A stretch of 64,000 nt of DNA from CBDFKS01 sp965248905 (GCA_965248905.1 CBDFKS010000005.1:124001-188000), one strand, 5' to 3'. Positions 33,363-42,188 are shown, counted from the stretch's first letter. Notes: generated from the letters alone by a model not told the origin. Numbers and translations: made by a program.

Positions 33363-33435
33363 AGGCGACGGGCGGATTCGAACCGCCGAATAGAGGTTTT
33401 GCAGACCTCCGCCTTAACCACTTGGCTACGTCGCC
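33363..33435 (-). tRNA. tRNA-Cys(GCA)
   Basis: GGCGACG acceptor; anticodon stem-loop AGGTCTGCAAAACCT gives anticodon GCA; GGTTCGAATCC T-loop; discriminator T as expected for cysteine tRNA. Confidence 0.95.
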
Positions 33436-33485
33436 TGGATCCGGTTCGCCCTGAAAGGGGCCTTTTATAATATCAACGGATTTCT

Positions 33486-33572
33486 TGGTGCCGAGGGCGG
33501 GATTTGAACCCACACAGGCTCACGCCTACCACCCCCTCAAGATGGCGTGTCTACCAATTCCACCACCTCGGC
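33486..33572 (-). tRNA. tRNA-Leu(GAG)
   Basis: GCCGAGG acceptor; anticodon region CCATCTTGAGGGGGTGG gives anticodon GAG; long variable arm; GGTTCAAATCC T-loop; CCA is encoded in the gene (33489-33486). Confidence 0.95.
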
Positions 33573-33703
33573 TCTAAACCAGCTTATTTTACCATGTTTT
33601 GGTGCTTATTCTAAGATCACTTCCGACTATGATTTATTAGGTCACCTAAATTATACCATCTGTTGAAATGCTACTTAAGTGTCCAGAAGAGAATGCGTAG
33701 AAC

Positions 33704-34873
33704 TTACCCTACTTTTGCCTTCTGGAAAGAGGGCATTACCTGTTCGGCGAAGAGGCTGGTTTGTTCCTTGAACTGGGATGGGGTAGTGCCCATTGGCAGA
33801 GATACGATTATCTGTTCCAGGCCGGGGTATCTTTTCTCGATCTCCTTTAGATATTCTATAGCCTCATCCGGGGTACCGCAGAGCCAAGCCCGGGTATCCA
33901 GGACCTCTTCGAAATTTACACTAGCCGCAATGTGTCTGGCTGCCCCGGCCGGGCCGACGGCCTGCATTTGGTCATCGGTGTAACGTAACATCCCCAGTGG
34001 CGCCGCGAACTTTACCTGCTCCTCGAAGAGAGGCCGAAGGGTCCTTTTAGCCTTTTCGGCATCGGCATCCAAATAGCACCACATGCCCATGGCCAGGTTC
34101 TCTCCCAACTCGAGTTCACGCCCATGTTGGGCGTTTGCCTCCTGATATTGATGGACCCACTTGTCTGCGTGGTCTATAGCCGTTCCGAGGATAATGCCCT
34201 TGATCCCGTGCTTGGCCATGAACTCTATACCTCGAGGATTGCCGCTAACTATCGGTTGCCAGGTCTCCACTGGTCGATGCATCGGGCGTGGCACCAAGGT
34301 TATCTCGTTCAACTGATATCCACGGTAGGGCACCTCCGGGGGCACTGTGTAGTGTTTGCCATGGTGCGAGAAAGACTCCTCGTTGAAGGCCTTTATGATA
34401 AGCTCGAACTGCTCTTCGAAGAGGTCTCGGTTAGCGTCGGCATCCAGCATTGGGGCCCCGAAGGTCTCCACCTCTCGGGTGTGGTAGCCTCGGCCGATAC
34501 CGAAAACGACTCTACCGTTGGTCAGGATGTCCGCTACCGCAAAATCTTCGGCGAGTCGAAGTGGGTGCCACAACGGGAGGACATTGAAAGCACAGCCGAG
34601 CTTGATCCTCTCGGTATGCTGGGCCAGCCAAAGGCTGAGCATTAGAAGATTGGGTATGCACTCGTAGCCTTCTCGTTGGAAATGGTGCTCAGCCGTCCAG
34701 AAGACGTCGTAGCCCAGTTTCTCAGTATGCTGGGCGCCTTGCTTACAGACGTCGAATGCCTCCATAAGCGTTTCGTTGGAATACCAGCGATCGTTGGCGG
34801 GAGTGCCCTGGTTACCCACATGGTCGCCGCCCATGACATTCCCAACGTTCATGGTAGAGAATGATTTAATCAT
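33704..34873 (-). CDS. LLM class flavin-dependent oxidoreductase (luciferase-like)
   Basis: 389 residues with the bacterial luciferase-like TIM barrel: EKLGYDVFWTAEHHFQREGY, RIKLGCAFNVLPLWHPLRLA, ADILTNGRVVFGIGRGYHTRE and GTPDEAIEYLKEIEK. ATG 34873, after GAGGAAGTCAAGCG. Such enzymes use FMN or F420 to oxidise organic substrates. It is one of two luciferase-like genes in the window (see 62419-63444), only distantly related to it. Transcribed away from the two SDR genes' region, same strand. Substrate unknown. Confidence 0.9.
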   Translation of the reverse strand: MIKSFSTMNVGNVMGGDHVGNQGTPANDRWYSNETLMEAFDVCKQGAQHTEKLGYDVFWTAEHHFQREGYECIPNLLMLSLWLAQHTERIKLGCAFNVLPLWHPLRLAEDFAVADILTNGRVVFGIGRGYHTREVETFGAPMLDADANRDLFEEQFELIIKAFNEESFSHHGKHYTVPPEVPYRGYQLNEITLVPRPMHRPVETWQPIVSGNPRGIEFMAKHGIKGIILGTAIDHADKWVHQYQEANAQHGRELELGENLAMGMWCYLDADAEKAKRTLRPLFEEQVKFAAPLGMLRYTDDQMQAVGPAGAARHIAASVNFEEVLDTRAWLCGTPDEAIEYLKEIEKRYPGLEQIIVSLPMGTTPSQFKEQTSLFAEQVMPSFQKAKVG

Positions 34874-34991
34874 CGCTTGACTTCCTCAAAGTTTTGTACC
34901 ATGTTACTCGACTGTCCTGAGCGGGTCAAATGAAGAACGGCCTAAAATTCCCGAGTCCTAGCTTCCGGACATATTGACGGGCGAGCTTTCG

Positions 34992-35780
34992 TTAGTCGGA
35001 GCCAGTAAGACCCGGGCCCCAGGTAACCCCGTACTCCACCTTGTCGGCAAACTGGCCCGTGAAGGTGGCCGCTGTTTGCTCTGCCAGCCAGATCGCCGCG
35101 GGAATTATCGTATCTGGCTGCTCCATGGGGATGTGGGACGTGCCGGGCCAATCTCCTCTCCGGTTCATCCATGTATCTAGCCGGCCAGGGTTCAAGACGT
35201 TGACGGCTATGTTATCAGGACGCACCTCTTCGGCAAGACTGAAGAGCATCCTCTCAAGAGCCGCTTTGCTCATGGAATAGCCGACGCGACCCAGCCTGTA
35301 CGTTCGTGCCGCTCCCGACGTAACGCCAAATATGGAGCCCGACTTTTGGCTGATCATAGCTGGCAAAGCGTACTTGCACATCAGCAACGGTCCCCGTACG
35401 TTTACCGCTAGACAGCGGTCCAACAGGTCAACATCCAGGTCCACCACAGGTGACTCGCAATCGATGCCGGCGTTGCACACCAGGATATCGATGCGCCCGA
35501 ATCGGTCTATAGTAGTGTCCATCAAGTGGCGAACGTCTTCAACAATAGTGGTGTCACATTTGATGCCCACGGCCGTGCCGCCCTGCCCATTGATCATATT
35601 GGCGGTATCGTGAATGGTGCCCGAGCCGTACTTCTCATATTCGGTTCCGGAGGAGCTATCTGCCTCCGTTCGAGCCGCCGCAACCACCTTTGCCCCTTGG
35701 GCTCCCAGTCCTAGACAGATGGCCCTGCCAATTCCCCGGCTTCCACCGGTCACGATGGCTACTTTTCCTTCTAAACTCAT
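34992..35780 (-). CDS. Short-chain dehydrogenase/reductase
   Basis: 262 residues. N-terminal nucleotide motif TGGSRGIGRAICLGLG, NAGIDCESPVV, active-site Ser/Tyr/Lys in VTSGAARTYRLGRVGYSMSK. A ~10-residue extension in the early part (SSSGTEYEKYGSG) is unlike most SDRs. NAD(P)-dependent alcohol or ketone conversion. It lies 50 bp downstream of another SDR gene in the same direction, probably one operon. Confidence 0.9.
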   Translation of the reverse strand: MSLEGKVAIVTGGSRGIGRAICLGLGAQGAKVVAAARTEADSSSGTEYEKYGSGTIHDTANMINGQGGTAVGIKCDTTIVEDVRHLMDTTIDRFGRIDILVCNAGIDCESPVVDLDVDLLDRCLAVNVRGPLLMCKYALPAMISQKSGSIFGVTSGAARTYRLGRVGYSMSKAALERMLFSLAEEVRPDNIAVNVLNPGRLDTWMNRRGDWPGTSHIPMEQPDTIIPAAIWLAEQTAATFTGQFADKVEYGVTWGPGLTGSD

Positions 35781-35829
35781 AGGTTCTCCTTTAAGCCAAC
35801 CAGAGGCACTTTATCGCCGGGACATTCGG

Positions 35830-36585
35830 CTATCTGGCTGTGATCCCACCATCGATGACCAGGTCGATGCCGGTGATCCATGACGACTCATCGGACGCGA
35901 GATAGATGGCGCCGAAAGCCACATCTTCTGGAGTACCGATCCTGCCCAGAGGTACCTGCCGTATCCGTTGCTCTCGTGTTGTGGGGTCCGAAGGTACAGC
36001 CTGAATCATGGGTGTGTCGATGGGACCTGGATGAATAGAGTTGCACCTTATTCTATCTCGCGCGTATTCCATGGCCGTGACCTTGCTGAGCACCCGTACG
36101 GCGCCTTTCGACGAGTTGTAGGCTGGCGAAGCCCGCCCGTGGGCCACGATACCGGCTATGGACGCTATGTTAATGATGGAGCCGCCACCGGCACGTTTCA
36201 TTGCCGGGATAGCGTGCTTGGTGCCAAAGAACACCCCTTTGGCATTGACATCCATTATCTCGTCCCAGAGCTCTTCAGAGGTGTCCTCCATGGTGATGAA
36301 CCGGGTTATCCCAGCGTTATTGACCAGGATGTCCAGCTTACCGTATTTTGTCTCGGCTAGTTGAGTGGCCGCCTGCCAGTCCTTCTCTTTGGTCACGTCC
36401 AGGTGAACATACGTGGCCTGAGCCCCGGTTCCTCGCACCTCCTCTTCCACCTTTTTGCCTTCGTCATCGAGCAGGTCACCGAACACCACGGACGCACCTT
36501 CCCGGGCGAAGAGGCGGGTCTCTACGGCGCCTTGACCCCTCGCTCCTCCGCTGATAAGCGCTACCTTGTTTTCGAGCCTTCCCAT
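35830..36585 (-). CDS. Short-chain dehydrogenase/reductase (glucose-1-dehydrogenase-like)
   Basis: 251 residues with SGGARGQGAVETRLF (classical TGxxxGxG with Gly-Gln-Gly), NNAGITRFITMED, the active-site INIASIAGIVAHGRASPAYN with SSKGAV, and a C-terminal ITGIDLVIDGGITA typical of FabG-like/3-alpha-HSD-like SDRs. It is upstream of a second SDR. Substrate is unknown, probably a hydroxy or oxo compound. Confidence 0.9.
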   Translation of the reverse strand: MGRLENKVALISGGARGQGAVETRLFAREGASVVFGDLLDDEGKKVEEEVRGTGAQATYVHLDVTKEKDWQAATQLAETKYGKLDILVNNAGITRFITMEDTSEELWDEIMDVNAKGVFFGTKHAIPAMKRAGGGSIINIASIAGIVAHGRASPAYNSSKGAVRVLSKVTAMEYARDRIRCNSIHPGPIDTPMIQAVPSDPTTREQRIRQVPLGRIGTPEDVAFGAIYLASDESSWITGIDLVIDGGITAR

Positions 36586-36852
36586 TGGGACCTCCTGATA
36601 AGAGCCGCTTATGTTACCGGTTCCTCGAGAAGGATATATTACGAGTCTGGAAGGTTCAAGAGATGTGTGGTAGTTCTAAGATTATGACACCGGCTAACAG
36701 TTCAGTGAAAATGTCACCTTATGAGAAGGGGGACAGTTTCATTGAATGGCAGGGAACAGCAGGATACACCTATAGCACCAGAATACAAAAACCCTCCAGC
36801 TTCAACGCTGAAGGGCACCCTAGGAGTTACGAAACTGGCGGGTTACTGCGGT

Positions 36853-36957
36853 CTACATCGCCTTATAGACCACGAACAGCCATGGGGCCAACAGGAGAGC
36901 ACCTCCCATTGTTCCTAGGCCTATGAGCTTTAGCCATTCTGCGACGCCAGGAGCCAT
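36853..36957 (-). CDS. Possible 34-residue membrane microprotein
   Basis: ATG 36957 to TAG 36853. MAPGVAEWLKLIGLGTMGGA followed by LLLAPWLFVVYKAM: one amphipathic start and a single hydrophobic helix with a Lys near the end. No strong Shine-Dalgarno. Its non-random hydrophobic profile is the only support. Confidence 0.35.
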   Translation of the reverse strand: MAPGVAEWLKLIGLGTMGGALLLAPWLFVVYKAM

Positions 36958-37040
36958 CGCCGTTTGTGTGCCCTTCAGTGATTCTTACCGTGTGAAAGAA
37001 TCTTGAGAAGGGTGTACCTCCCGCTAGTCTGTACATATAT

Positions 37041-37091
37041 GTTAACACCCACTGGTACTAGGAGTCAATCCCAGCCCTTCAGGGTGTTAAC
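37041..37091. repeat. Inverted repeat upstream of archaellin gene
   Basis: GTTAACACCC (37041-37050) is repeated inverted as GGGTGTTAAC (37082-37091), 31 bp apart. It could be an operator or a hairpin; it lies 400 bp before the archaellin start. Confidence 0.4.
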
Positions 37092-37496
37092 ACCTGACGG
37101 GTATTGTCAGCTTATTCTCTCATAAACAGGCTACGCGACGCAGGGAACATTGAGATGCTGCTTCAGGGACCGCGTCTTATCTTCGTAGGGTTGTGTACGG
37201 GGGAGGCACCGGATTCGTCCGGGTGTGTTTCCCAAGCTGGTTGTGGGTATACCCTCTTTGGACAGCCCTATGTCGATTATATGCTTATAAACGAAACAGA
37301 TAGAAATATCAAACCAGGGCCTAAGTAGGGACGGTCGGATGCTCAAACAGGGTATCCATGAGTATTCCGGCAACGATCGGTTGACTTATTCAGAAGGCCG
37401 CACACCCGCCTGGGCTGTAAAAAAGCTGGTTTAGCTTGGCATAGGAATCCTGCATTCCTACGTTGTACCAAGACCCTCGAGGAGGACCAAATACTG

Positions 37497-38108
37497 ATGG
37501 GGCAGTATGTGGCTGTGTTCAAAAAGATAATGCCTAAAGCCTGGCAAAGCTCCTTGGGTATTACCGGTTTGGAGACGGCTATCGTCTTGATAGCCTTCGT
37601 CGTCGTAGCTTCGGTCTTCGCCTTTGCGACCCTATCCGCTGGCCTATTTTCCAGTGACAAGGCAAGAGAAACTATTAATGCCGGACACTCCGAAGCCGCG
37701 GGCACCCTGGAAATCAGTGGTACCATAGTGGCCAAAGCCAATGGGGGCAAGACCGCCATAGACGAGTTGTCCTTTCTGGTGGCCAACGCCGCCGCTGGCG
37801 AGCCCATCGACCTGACTCCTGGCAAGACTATAATCACCTACACCGATGCCGATCAAACAGTCACTCTCGCAAACAGTGCTTCAACCGGTGGTTTCACCAC
37901 TACTGCTTTGGGCAACGCTGACAGCGATACGTTGCTGGAGCGTGGCGAGACCTTTGAGGTAAAGATCATAGGCCTGGAAACCAAACTTAATCCCGACCTA
38001 GGAGCAGATAAGCCCTTCACAGTACAGGTAAAGCCGCCGAAAGGTGCGGTTGTACGTATCGGGCGCAGAACTCCAGTATTCCTGGAGGGCTTCAATGACA
38101 TGGGATAA
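37497..38108 (+). CDS. Archaellin (FlaB/ArlB-like)
   Basis: 203 residues; ATG 37497 after GAGGAGGACC. Class III signal peptide: basic leader KKIMPKAWQSS, then LGITGLETAIVLIAFVVVAS, the conserved archaellin N-terminal helix, and a core LFSSDKARETINAGHSEA. The segment TLEISGTIVAKANGGKTAID starts the outer beta domain, ending VRIGRRTPVFLEGFNDMG. The G-I-T-G-L-E-T-A-I-V-L-I-A-F-V-V-V pattern is very close to archaeal archaellins and unlike bacterial flagellin or typical pilins. It is a solo gene ended by a strong terminator. It would be a filament subunit exported by an archaellum-like machine. Confidence 0.88.
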   Translation: MGQYVAVFKKIMPKAWQSSLGITGLETAIVLIAFVVVASVFAFATLSAGLFSSDKARETINAGHSEAAGTLEISGTIVAKANGGKTAIDELSFLVANAAAGEPIDLTPGKTIITYTDADQTVTLANSASTGGFTTTALGNADSDTLLERGETFEVKIIGLETKLNPDLGADKPFTVQVKPPKGAVVRIGRRTPVFLEGFNDMG

Positions 38109-38124
38109 CATCGCTCTCTCCTCC

Positions 38125-38181
38125 TGAGCCAACCCTGGGGCTGCCTCTCGGGCCACGGGGACAGTTCCCGGGGTTGGCTCA
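38125..38181 (+). repeat. Inverted repeat after archaellin gene
   Basis: TGAGCCAACCC (38125-38135) and GGGTTGGCTCA (38171-38181) form a long-stem hairpin with a 35-bp loop, just before the terminator. Possibly mRNA-stabilising; archaellin transcripts would be abundant. Confidence 0.5.
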
Positions 38182-38198
38182 CTAATAAGGACCAGGGA

Positions 38199-38237
38199 AC
38201 AAGAAGAGACCCCGATCTAGTCGGGGTCTCTTCTTGT
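38199..38237 (+). terminator. Rho-independent terminator after archaellin
   Basis: ACAAGAAGAGACCCCGA (38199-38215) pairs with TCGGGGTCTCTTCTTGT (38221-38237): a 17-bp perfect stem. It is bidirectional in form. Confidence 0.88.
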
Positions 38238-38394
38238 CCGATACGATAGGCATGGCATATCTGGACCCTGTGCATCGCATTAGCCGGGTGATGGCCTGGT
38301 TTGCAGCCGTTGTCTAATAGCGATTCAGTGGCAATTAGATACTTGACACACCAAACCATTTGTGCTAGGATTATAGCTACGGAGGATAGCACAG

Positions 38395-39390
38395 ATGGTA
38401 GCGAAACAGGTAACGTTCCAAGATGTCGTAAGGTGGTCAGATGAGGAATGTCGAGAGTTCCTAGAGGCGATGCGTTGGTCTGATGGCCCTCACTGCCCCA
38501 AGTGCGGGGCCGAAGAGCCGTACCAGATCAAGCGTAAGTCGGCCTCAAAGAACACCGTCCGCACCCTCTACAAGTGCCGAGCCAAAGAGTGCCACAAGCA
38601 ATTCACTGCTACTGTCGGCACCATCTTTGAGGATTCCCATATCCCGCTCAGTAAGTGGTTCGCTACCATATACTTGATGTGCGCTTCCAAAAAAGGTATC
38701 TCGGCTCATCAGATTCACCGCCAGCTCGGCGTGACCTACAAGTCCGCGTGGTTCATGTGCCATAGGGTACGGGAAGCTATGCAGGATAAGGGAGAGCTGG
38801 CCCCTCTCAGTGGCACGGTGGAGGCAGACGAAACCTACATGCATCCCAGGCGCAGGCGTGGCAGCCCAGCCCACCATGAGCGTGTTAAGGACGAAATCGA
38901 GATGGGGTTGAGGCCAAAGCCGTCCAAGGACTCGCGAGAAGGTAAAGTCGTGGTATTCGGGATGGTGGAGCGCGAGGGTAGGGCGCGCACGATAAAGGTG
39001 CAGGATGCTAGCGGAGGAACCCTACGGCCTCTCATGCTCAAGAACATCGACGTGCAGAAGGCCAGACTGGTCACGGACGGTAACCCCGCTTACGGGCGGA
39101 TAAAGGACTACTTACCCCACGACATGATTGACCATGAAGTTGAGTACGTTCGCGATGATGTGCATACTCAGAATGTGGATGGATACTGGAGCCTACTAAG
39201 GCGCGGGGTGTATGGGGTGTTCCATCACTTCAGTGAAGGGCACTTACCCCAATACCTGAACGAATTTGAATACAGGTTCAATCGTCGGAAGATGTCTGAC
39301 GAGGATCGGTTTGCTGCTTTGTTGGCTCAGTCTGTAGGTCGGCTTCATTGGTACTGCCGGACCCCGCAGCCTGAGAATCCTCATGCTTAG
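38395..39390 (+). CDS. IS1595-family (ISXO2-like) transposase
   Basis: 331 residues. An N-terminal zinc ribbon (HCPKCGAEEP ... YKCRAKECHKQF), HTH region HIPLSKWFATIYLM/SAHQIHRQLGVTYKSAW, and an ISXO2-like DDE core with GTVEADETYM, RLVTDGNPAY and the late N/E region QNVDGYWSLLRRG are visible. Full length for the family. No terminal inverted repeats or target duplication were found, so the element's borders are unknown; it may be a domesticated or partial copy. Confidence 0.88.
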   Translation: MVAKQVTFQDVVRWSDEECREFLEAMRWSDGPHCPKCGAEEPYQIKRKSASKNTVRTLYKCRAKECHKQFTATVGTIFEDSHIPLSKWFATIYLMCASKKGISAHQIHRQLGVTYKSAWFMCHRVREAMQDKGELAPLSGTVEADETYMHPRRRRGSPAHHERVKDEIEMGLRPKPSKDSREGKVVVFGMVEREGRARTIKVQDASGGTLRPLMLKNIDVQKARLVTDGNPAYGRIKDYLPHDMIDHEVEYVRDDVHTQNVDGYWSLLRRGVYGVFHHFSEGHLPQYLNEFEYRFNRRKMSDEDRFAALLAQSVGRLHWYCRTPQPENPHA

Positions 39391-39472
39391 AAGGTTTTGC
39401 CAAATCCTGTATTGCTTCTTCGAACGACAACGGGTGAAGCGATATGGTAGTATCTTTATGTTTCTTAGCCAT
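39278..39472 (-). CDS. Small antisense protein at IS1595 3' end
   Basis: 64 residues starting MAKKHKDTTISLHPLSFEEA, then IQDLAKPSKHEDSQAAG. Proteins beginning with this 'ISLHPLSFEEAI' pattern are often found antisense at or near transposase genes. It overlaps the transposase end on the opposite strand (39278-39390). Function unknown. Confidence 0.5.
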   Translation of the reverse strand: MAKKHKDTTISLHPLSFEEAIQDLAKPSKHEDSQAAGSGSTNEADLQTEPTKQQTDPRQTSSDD

Positions 39473-39484
39473 ACACCGTTTTCT

Positions 39485-39514
39485 AGTGGGGAGCGTTGGC
39501 GGACTCTCCCCACT
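39485..39514. terminator. Hairpin downstream of IS1595
   Basis: AGTGGGGAG (39485-39493) pairs with CTCCCCACT (39506-39514). It may end transcription or form part of an element end; no T-run. Confidence 0.35.
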
Positions 39515-39566
39515 CGCTAGATCGGATTGTACATTTCGATTTTAGCACGGTGGAGGATAAATTGTC

Positions 39567-40280
39567 ATGAGCACTAACGGCAATGGGCACCAGGATTTTA
39601 ATTTGTTTCGAACGCAGCCAATGTATACCTATGCGGAGGCTGCACATCTGGCTCAAGTATCCACGAGCACAGTAAGGAACTGGTTGTTGGGATATACGGG
39701 AGTTAGTGGTGCGGTGCCACCGTTATTCGCAACGCACGATAGGGATACGGCGATGGTTTCATTCCTCAACCTTATTGAAATTGTGGTGGCCGCTCAATTT
39801 AGAAAAGCAATTGGTATTAAGTACCAAATAGTACGTAGGGCATACGAGAATGCCAAAGAAATATTCAGCCTCGAATACCCATTTGCTCACTTACAACTCG
39901 AAGCAATTGGTGGACACATTGTCCAAAGATATCGAGGGCTACCGCCTAGTGCAAGCATGCGATCTATGGATGCCCCTGATCAATGGACACTAGGCCTGCC
40001 GCTACCAGAAGAAGTTTTGCGAACGATTAAGCAAATTTTCTATTCACTTGATGATGATCTAGCGTCTAAGTGGTTCCCGATCGGTAAGGACATACCAATC
40101 GTTATAGACCCTCTAGTAAGTGCCGGCATACCAACGGTCACAGGGAGTGGGGTGACGATTCCCGCTATTCATCGAAGATTCAAAGCTGGCAATAGCATTG
40201 ACTTTATCTCTAGGGACTACCAGCTCGATAAAGACGTCATTGAGACTGCAATTCGATATGCGGACCTGGTTGCTGCTTGA
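39567..40280 (+). CDS. DUF433-containing antitoxin-like protein with HTH
   Basis: 237 residues. A MerR-like HTH at about 17-45 (MYTYAEAAHLAQVSTSTVRNW) and a C-terminal DUF433-type domain (IDPLVSAGIPTVTGSGVTIP, then AIHRRFKAGNSIDFISRDY with a helix and AIRYADLV). This arrangement is the antitoxin of DUF433-DUF5615 pairs. It overlaps the DUF5615-like gene by TTGA. Confidence 0.8.
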   Translation: MSTNGNGHQDFNLFRTQPMYTYAEAAHLAQVSTSTVRNWLLGYTGVSGAVPPLFATHDRDTAMVSFLNLIEIVVAAQFRKAIGIKYQIVRRAYENAKEIFSLEYPFAHLQLEAIGGHIVQRYRGLPPSASMRSMDAPDQWTLGLPLPEEVLRTIKQIFYSLDDDLASKWFPIGKDIPIVIDPLVSAGIPTVTGSGVTIPAIHRRFKAGNSIDFISRDYQLDKDVIETAIRYADLVAA

Positions 40281-40666
40281 AGCTTTTATGCGACGAAGAT
40301 ATCGGAACAGGAATCCCCAATGCACTATATGCAGTCGGGTATGAAGCACATTCCCTGTTCGATCTAGGGTGGCGTACCTTTTCGGATATCCGTTGGTTGG
40401 AGTTTGCTGGGTCAGGTCGATGGCTGGTATTCAGTTGTAACAAGAGAATGCTTTTGGTGCCCAAAGAACGAGAAGCCATCGTAAAGCACAACGTCGGCAT
40501 AGTTTATCTGACCAATGGCGAAGCGTATGTTCCAAAGGTACTTCGACTATTACTCACGAAATGGAGCACCCTCGAATTCCTTAATACCACGGAACCGAGG
40601 CAGTTCGTTAGATTTCTGTCTCCCAATGGACGCATAGCGTCGAAGTATCGCACCCTATCCCTTTAG
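40277..40666 (+). CDS. DUF5615-like (PIN-fold) toxin
   Basis: 129 residues starting TTG AAG CTT at 40277 (overlap with the antitoxin stop). MKLLCDEDIGTGIPNALYAV is the usual start of DUF5615 toxins (D-E-D/N near the N-terminus, as in PIN-like nucleases), followed by FSDIRWLEFAG, VFSCNKRML and IVKHNVGIVYL with the second acidic/Asn pattern. Probably an RNA-cleaving toxin neutralised by the upstream protein. Confidence 0.78.
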   Translation: MKLLCDEDIGTGIPNALYAVGYEAHSLFDLGWRTFSDIRWLEFAGSGRWLVFSCNKRMLLVPKEREAIVKHNVGIVYLTNGEAYVPKVLRLLLTKWSTLEFLNTTEPRQFVRFLSPNGRIASKYRTLSL

Positions 40667-40866
40667 GGTGTGTCATCTATATAAGTGCCGATTCAGTTGA
40701 CGTTCCGGCCAATGGAGAGTACAGTATTGTATTGGACGTCAGATGGCATCCCTGTCTATACCCTGTCCTGGTCCGGTGTCCGTAGATCGGCGAAAGGGAG
40801 CAAGGGGATTATCTGGTAATAAGTCCAACCCATTAACGGTCTTGAAACGGAAGGTGTGTAACCTAG

Positions 40867-41991
40867 ATGTTAGGGTACAGGATAATCTCAGCGGATGACC
40901 ACTTATTCGAGCCAGCGGATTTGTGGACCAGTAGAATTGATTCAAGATTCAAAGACAGAGCTCCACAGCTGGTACGAAAAGGTGGTGGGGAAGTATGGGT
41001 GTGCGAGGGCATAAGCGGAAACAGCCCCTCCCAAGGTGGAGGTCAAGCTGGCCTGAGATTCGAGGAGCCGGAAAAGCTGACCTTCGAGGATACGTTTGAA
41101 AACATGCGGCCGGGGAGCTACGACCCCCAGGCCCGGCTGAAGGATATGGACCTGGATGGTGTGGACGTGAGCGTAGTATATCCGACCGCCGGCCTTATGC
41201 TGTTCAGCGTTCCAGATGGTCAGCTCCTGACAGCAATCTTCGCGACATATAATGACTGGGCTGCTGAGTTCTGTAGGGCTTTCCCCAAGCGGCTGAATGG
41301 GATCGCCATGGTTAACGCGGATGACGTGCAAGATGGCATCAAGGAGCTGGAGCGATGCGCTAACATGGGCCTTGTGGGGGCTGCGATAACCGTATTTCCG
41401 CCGCCCGACAGGTCCTATGCTTCTCAAGAATACGAACCCCTTTGGGCTGCGGCACAGGACCTGGAGATGCCCCTGAGCCTGCATGCCGGTACAAACCGTC
41501 CTGGCCCCGACCAGCAGTTCCTGGACCTGGACTCATTGCGACCCACATTCTTCGCCAACGTGGACTACTGGGTCCGCATGTCCCTGGGTGACATGATCTT
41601 TAGCGGGGTATTTGAGAGGTATCCTAAACTACAGGTGGGAGCTATCGAGCATGAGCTATCGTGGGTCCCCCATTTCCTGGACCGGATCGACTACACTTAT
41701 TCCCAGAGGATCCACTTTAACGAGTTCTGGCACCGATTCAATGACGACATGCTTCCCAGCGACTACTTTCACCGTAACGTCTTCCTGGGCTTTCAGGAGG
41801 ACGCACTGGGCATAAGAGACCGCGACATTATAGGCGTAGACCAGCTCCAGTGGGGTTCGGACTATCCCCACACCGAGTCTACCTTCCCTCGAAGCCAGCA
41901 AATCCTCGAGGAGATTTTGACAGACTGCACCGCCGAGGAAAAGGCCAAGATTGCGGGAGGGAATGCAGCCAGGATATACCGCATCGACTAG
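40867..41991 (+). CDS. ACMSD-like amidohydrolase, paralogue
   Basis: 374 residues, start ATG 40867. D-x-H in ISADDHLFEPADLWTSRI, His in MPLSLHAGTNRPGPD, Asp in LQWGSDYPHTESTFPRS. It aligns with 26012-27127 along the whole length (DLWTSR, RLKDMDLDGVDVSVVYP, RMSLGDMIFSGVFERYPKL, DRIDYTYSQR), differing most in a short insertion near residue 40-55 (ISGNSPSQGGGQAG). Probably a different substrate of the same pathway type. Confidence 0.87.
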   Translation: MLGYRIISADDHLFEPADLWTSRIDSRFKDRAPQLVRKGGGEVWVCEGISGNSPSQGGGQAGLRFEEPEKLTFEDTFENMRPGSYDPQARLKDMDLDGVDVSVVYPTAGLMLFSVPDGQLLTAIFATYNDWAAEFCRAFPKRLNGIAMVNADDVQDGIKELERCANMGLVGAAITVFPPPDRSYASQEYEPLWAAAQDLEMPLSLHAGTNRPGPDQQFLDLDSLRPTFFANVDYWVRMSLGDMIFSGVFERYPKLQVGAIEHELSWVPHFLDRIDYTYSQRIHFNEFWHRFNDDMLPSDYFHRNVFLGFQEDALGIRDRDIIGVDQLQWGSDYPHTESTFPRSQQILEEILTDCTAEEKAKIAGGNAARIYRID

Positions 41992-42188
41992 CGGTCACGA
42001 GATCATGCTAATTTGTATGTTCGGTTAAGTCAGAATCGAGACTTGACAACCCCGATTCCTTGGATGTATCGTCTACAACGACTCGGCGATTTCAGTGCGT
42101 ATCAATCGCTAACCGGGTTCGATAACCCTGGCCGATACAAAATCCCAAATACGTAGCGCCGTCCCGGCGCAGAAAGAGGAGACTATCC

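Larger units (their letters stand above)
36586..37496. other. Long intergenic stretch before the archaellin gene
   Basis: About 900 bp with one possible 34-residue membrane ORF (listed separately) and a GTTAACACCC/GGGTGTTAAC inverted repeat. Other open frames lack ribosome sites or family resemblance. No riboswitch is recognised; promoters for the archaellin gene should lie in the last ~150 bp. Confidence 0.4.

Noticed and set aside
37041..37400. Possible riboswitch upstream of the archaellin gene
   Set aside because: I looked for c-di-GMP and similar conserved cores and saw none; only one short inverted repeat is present.
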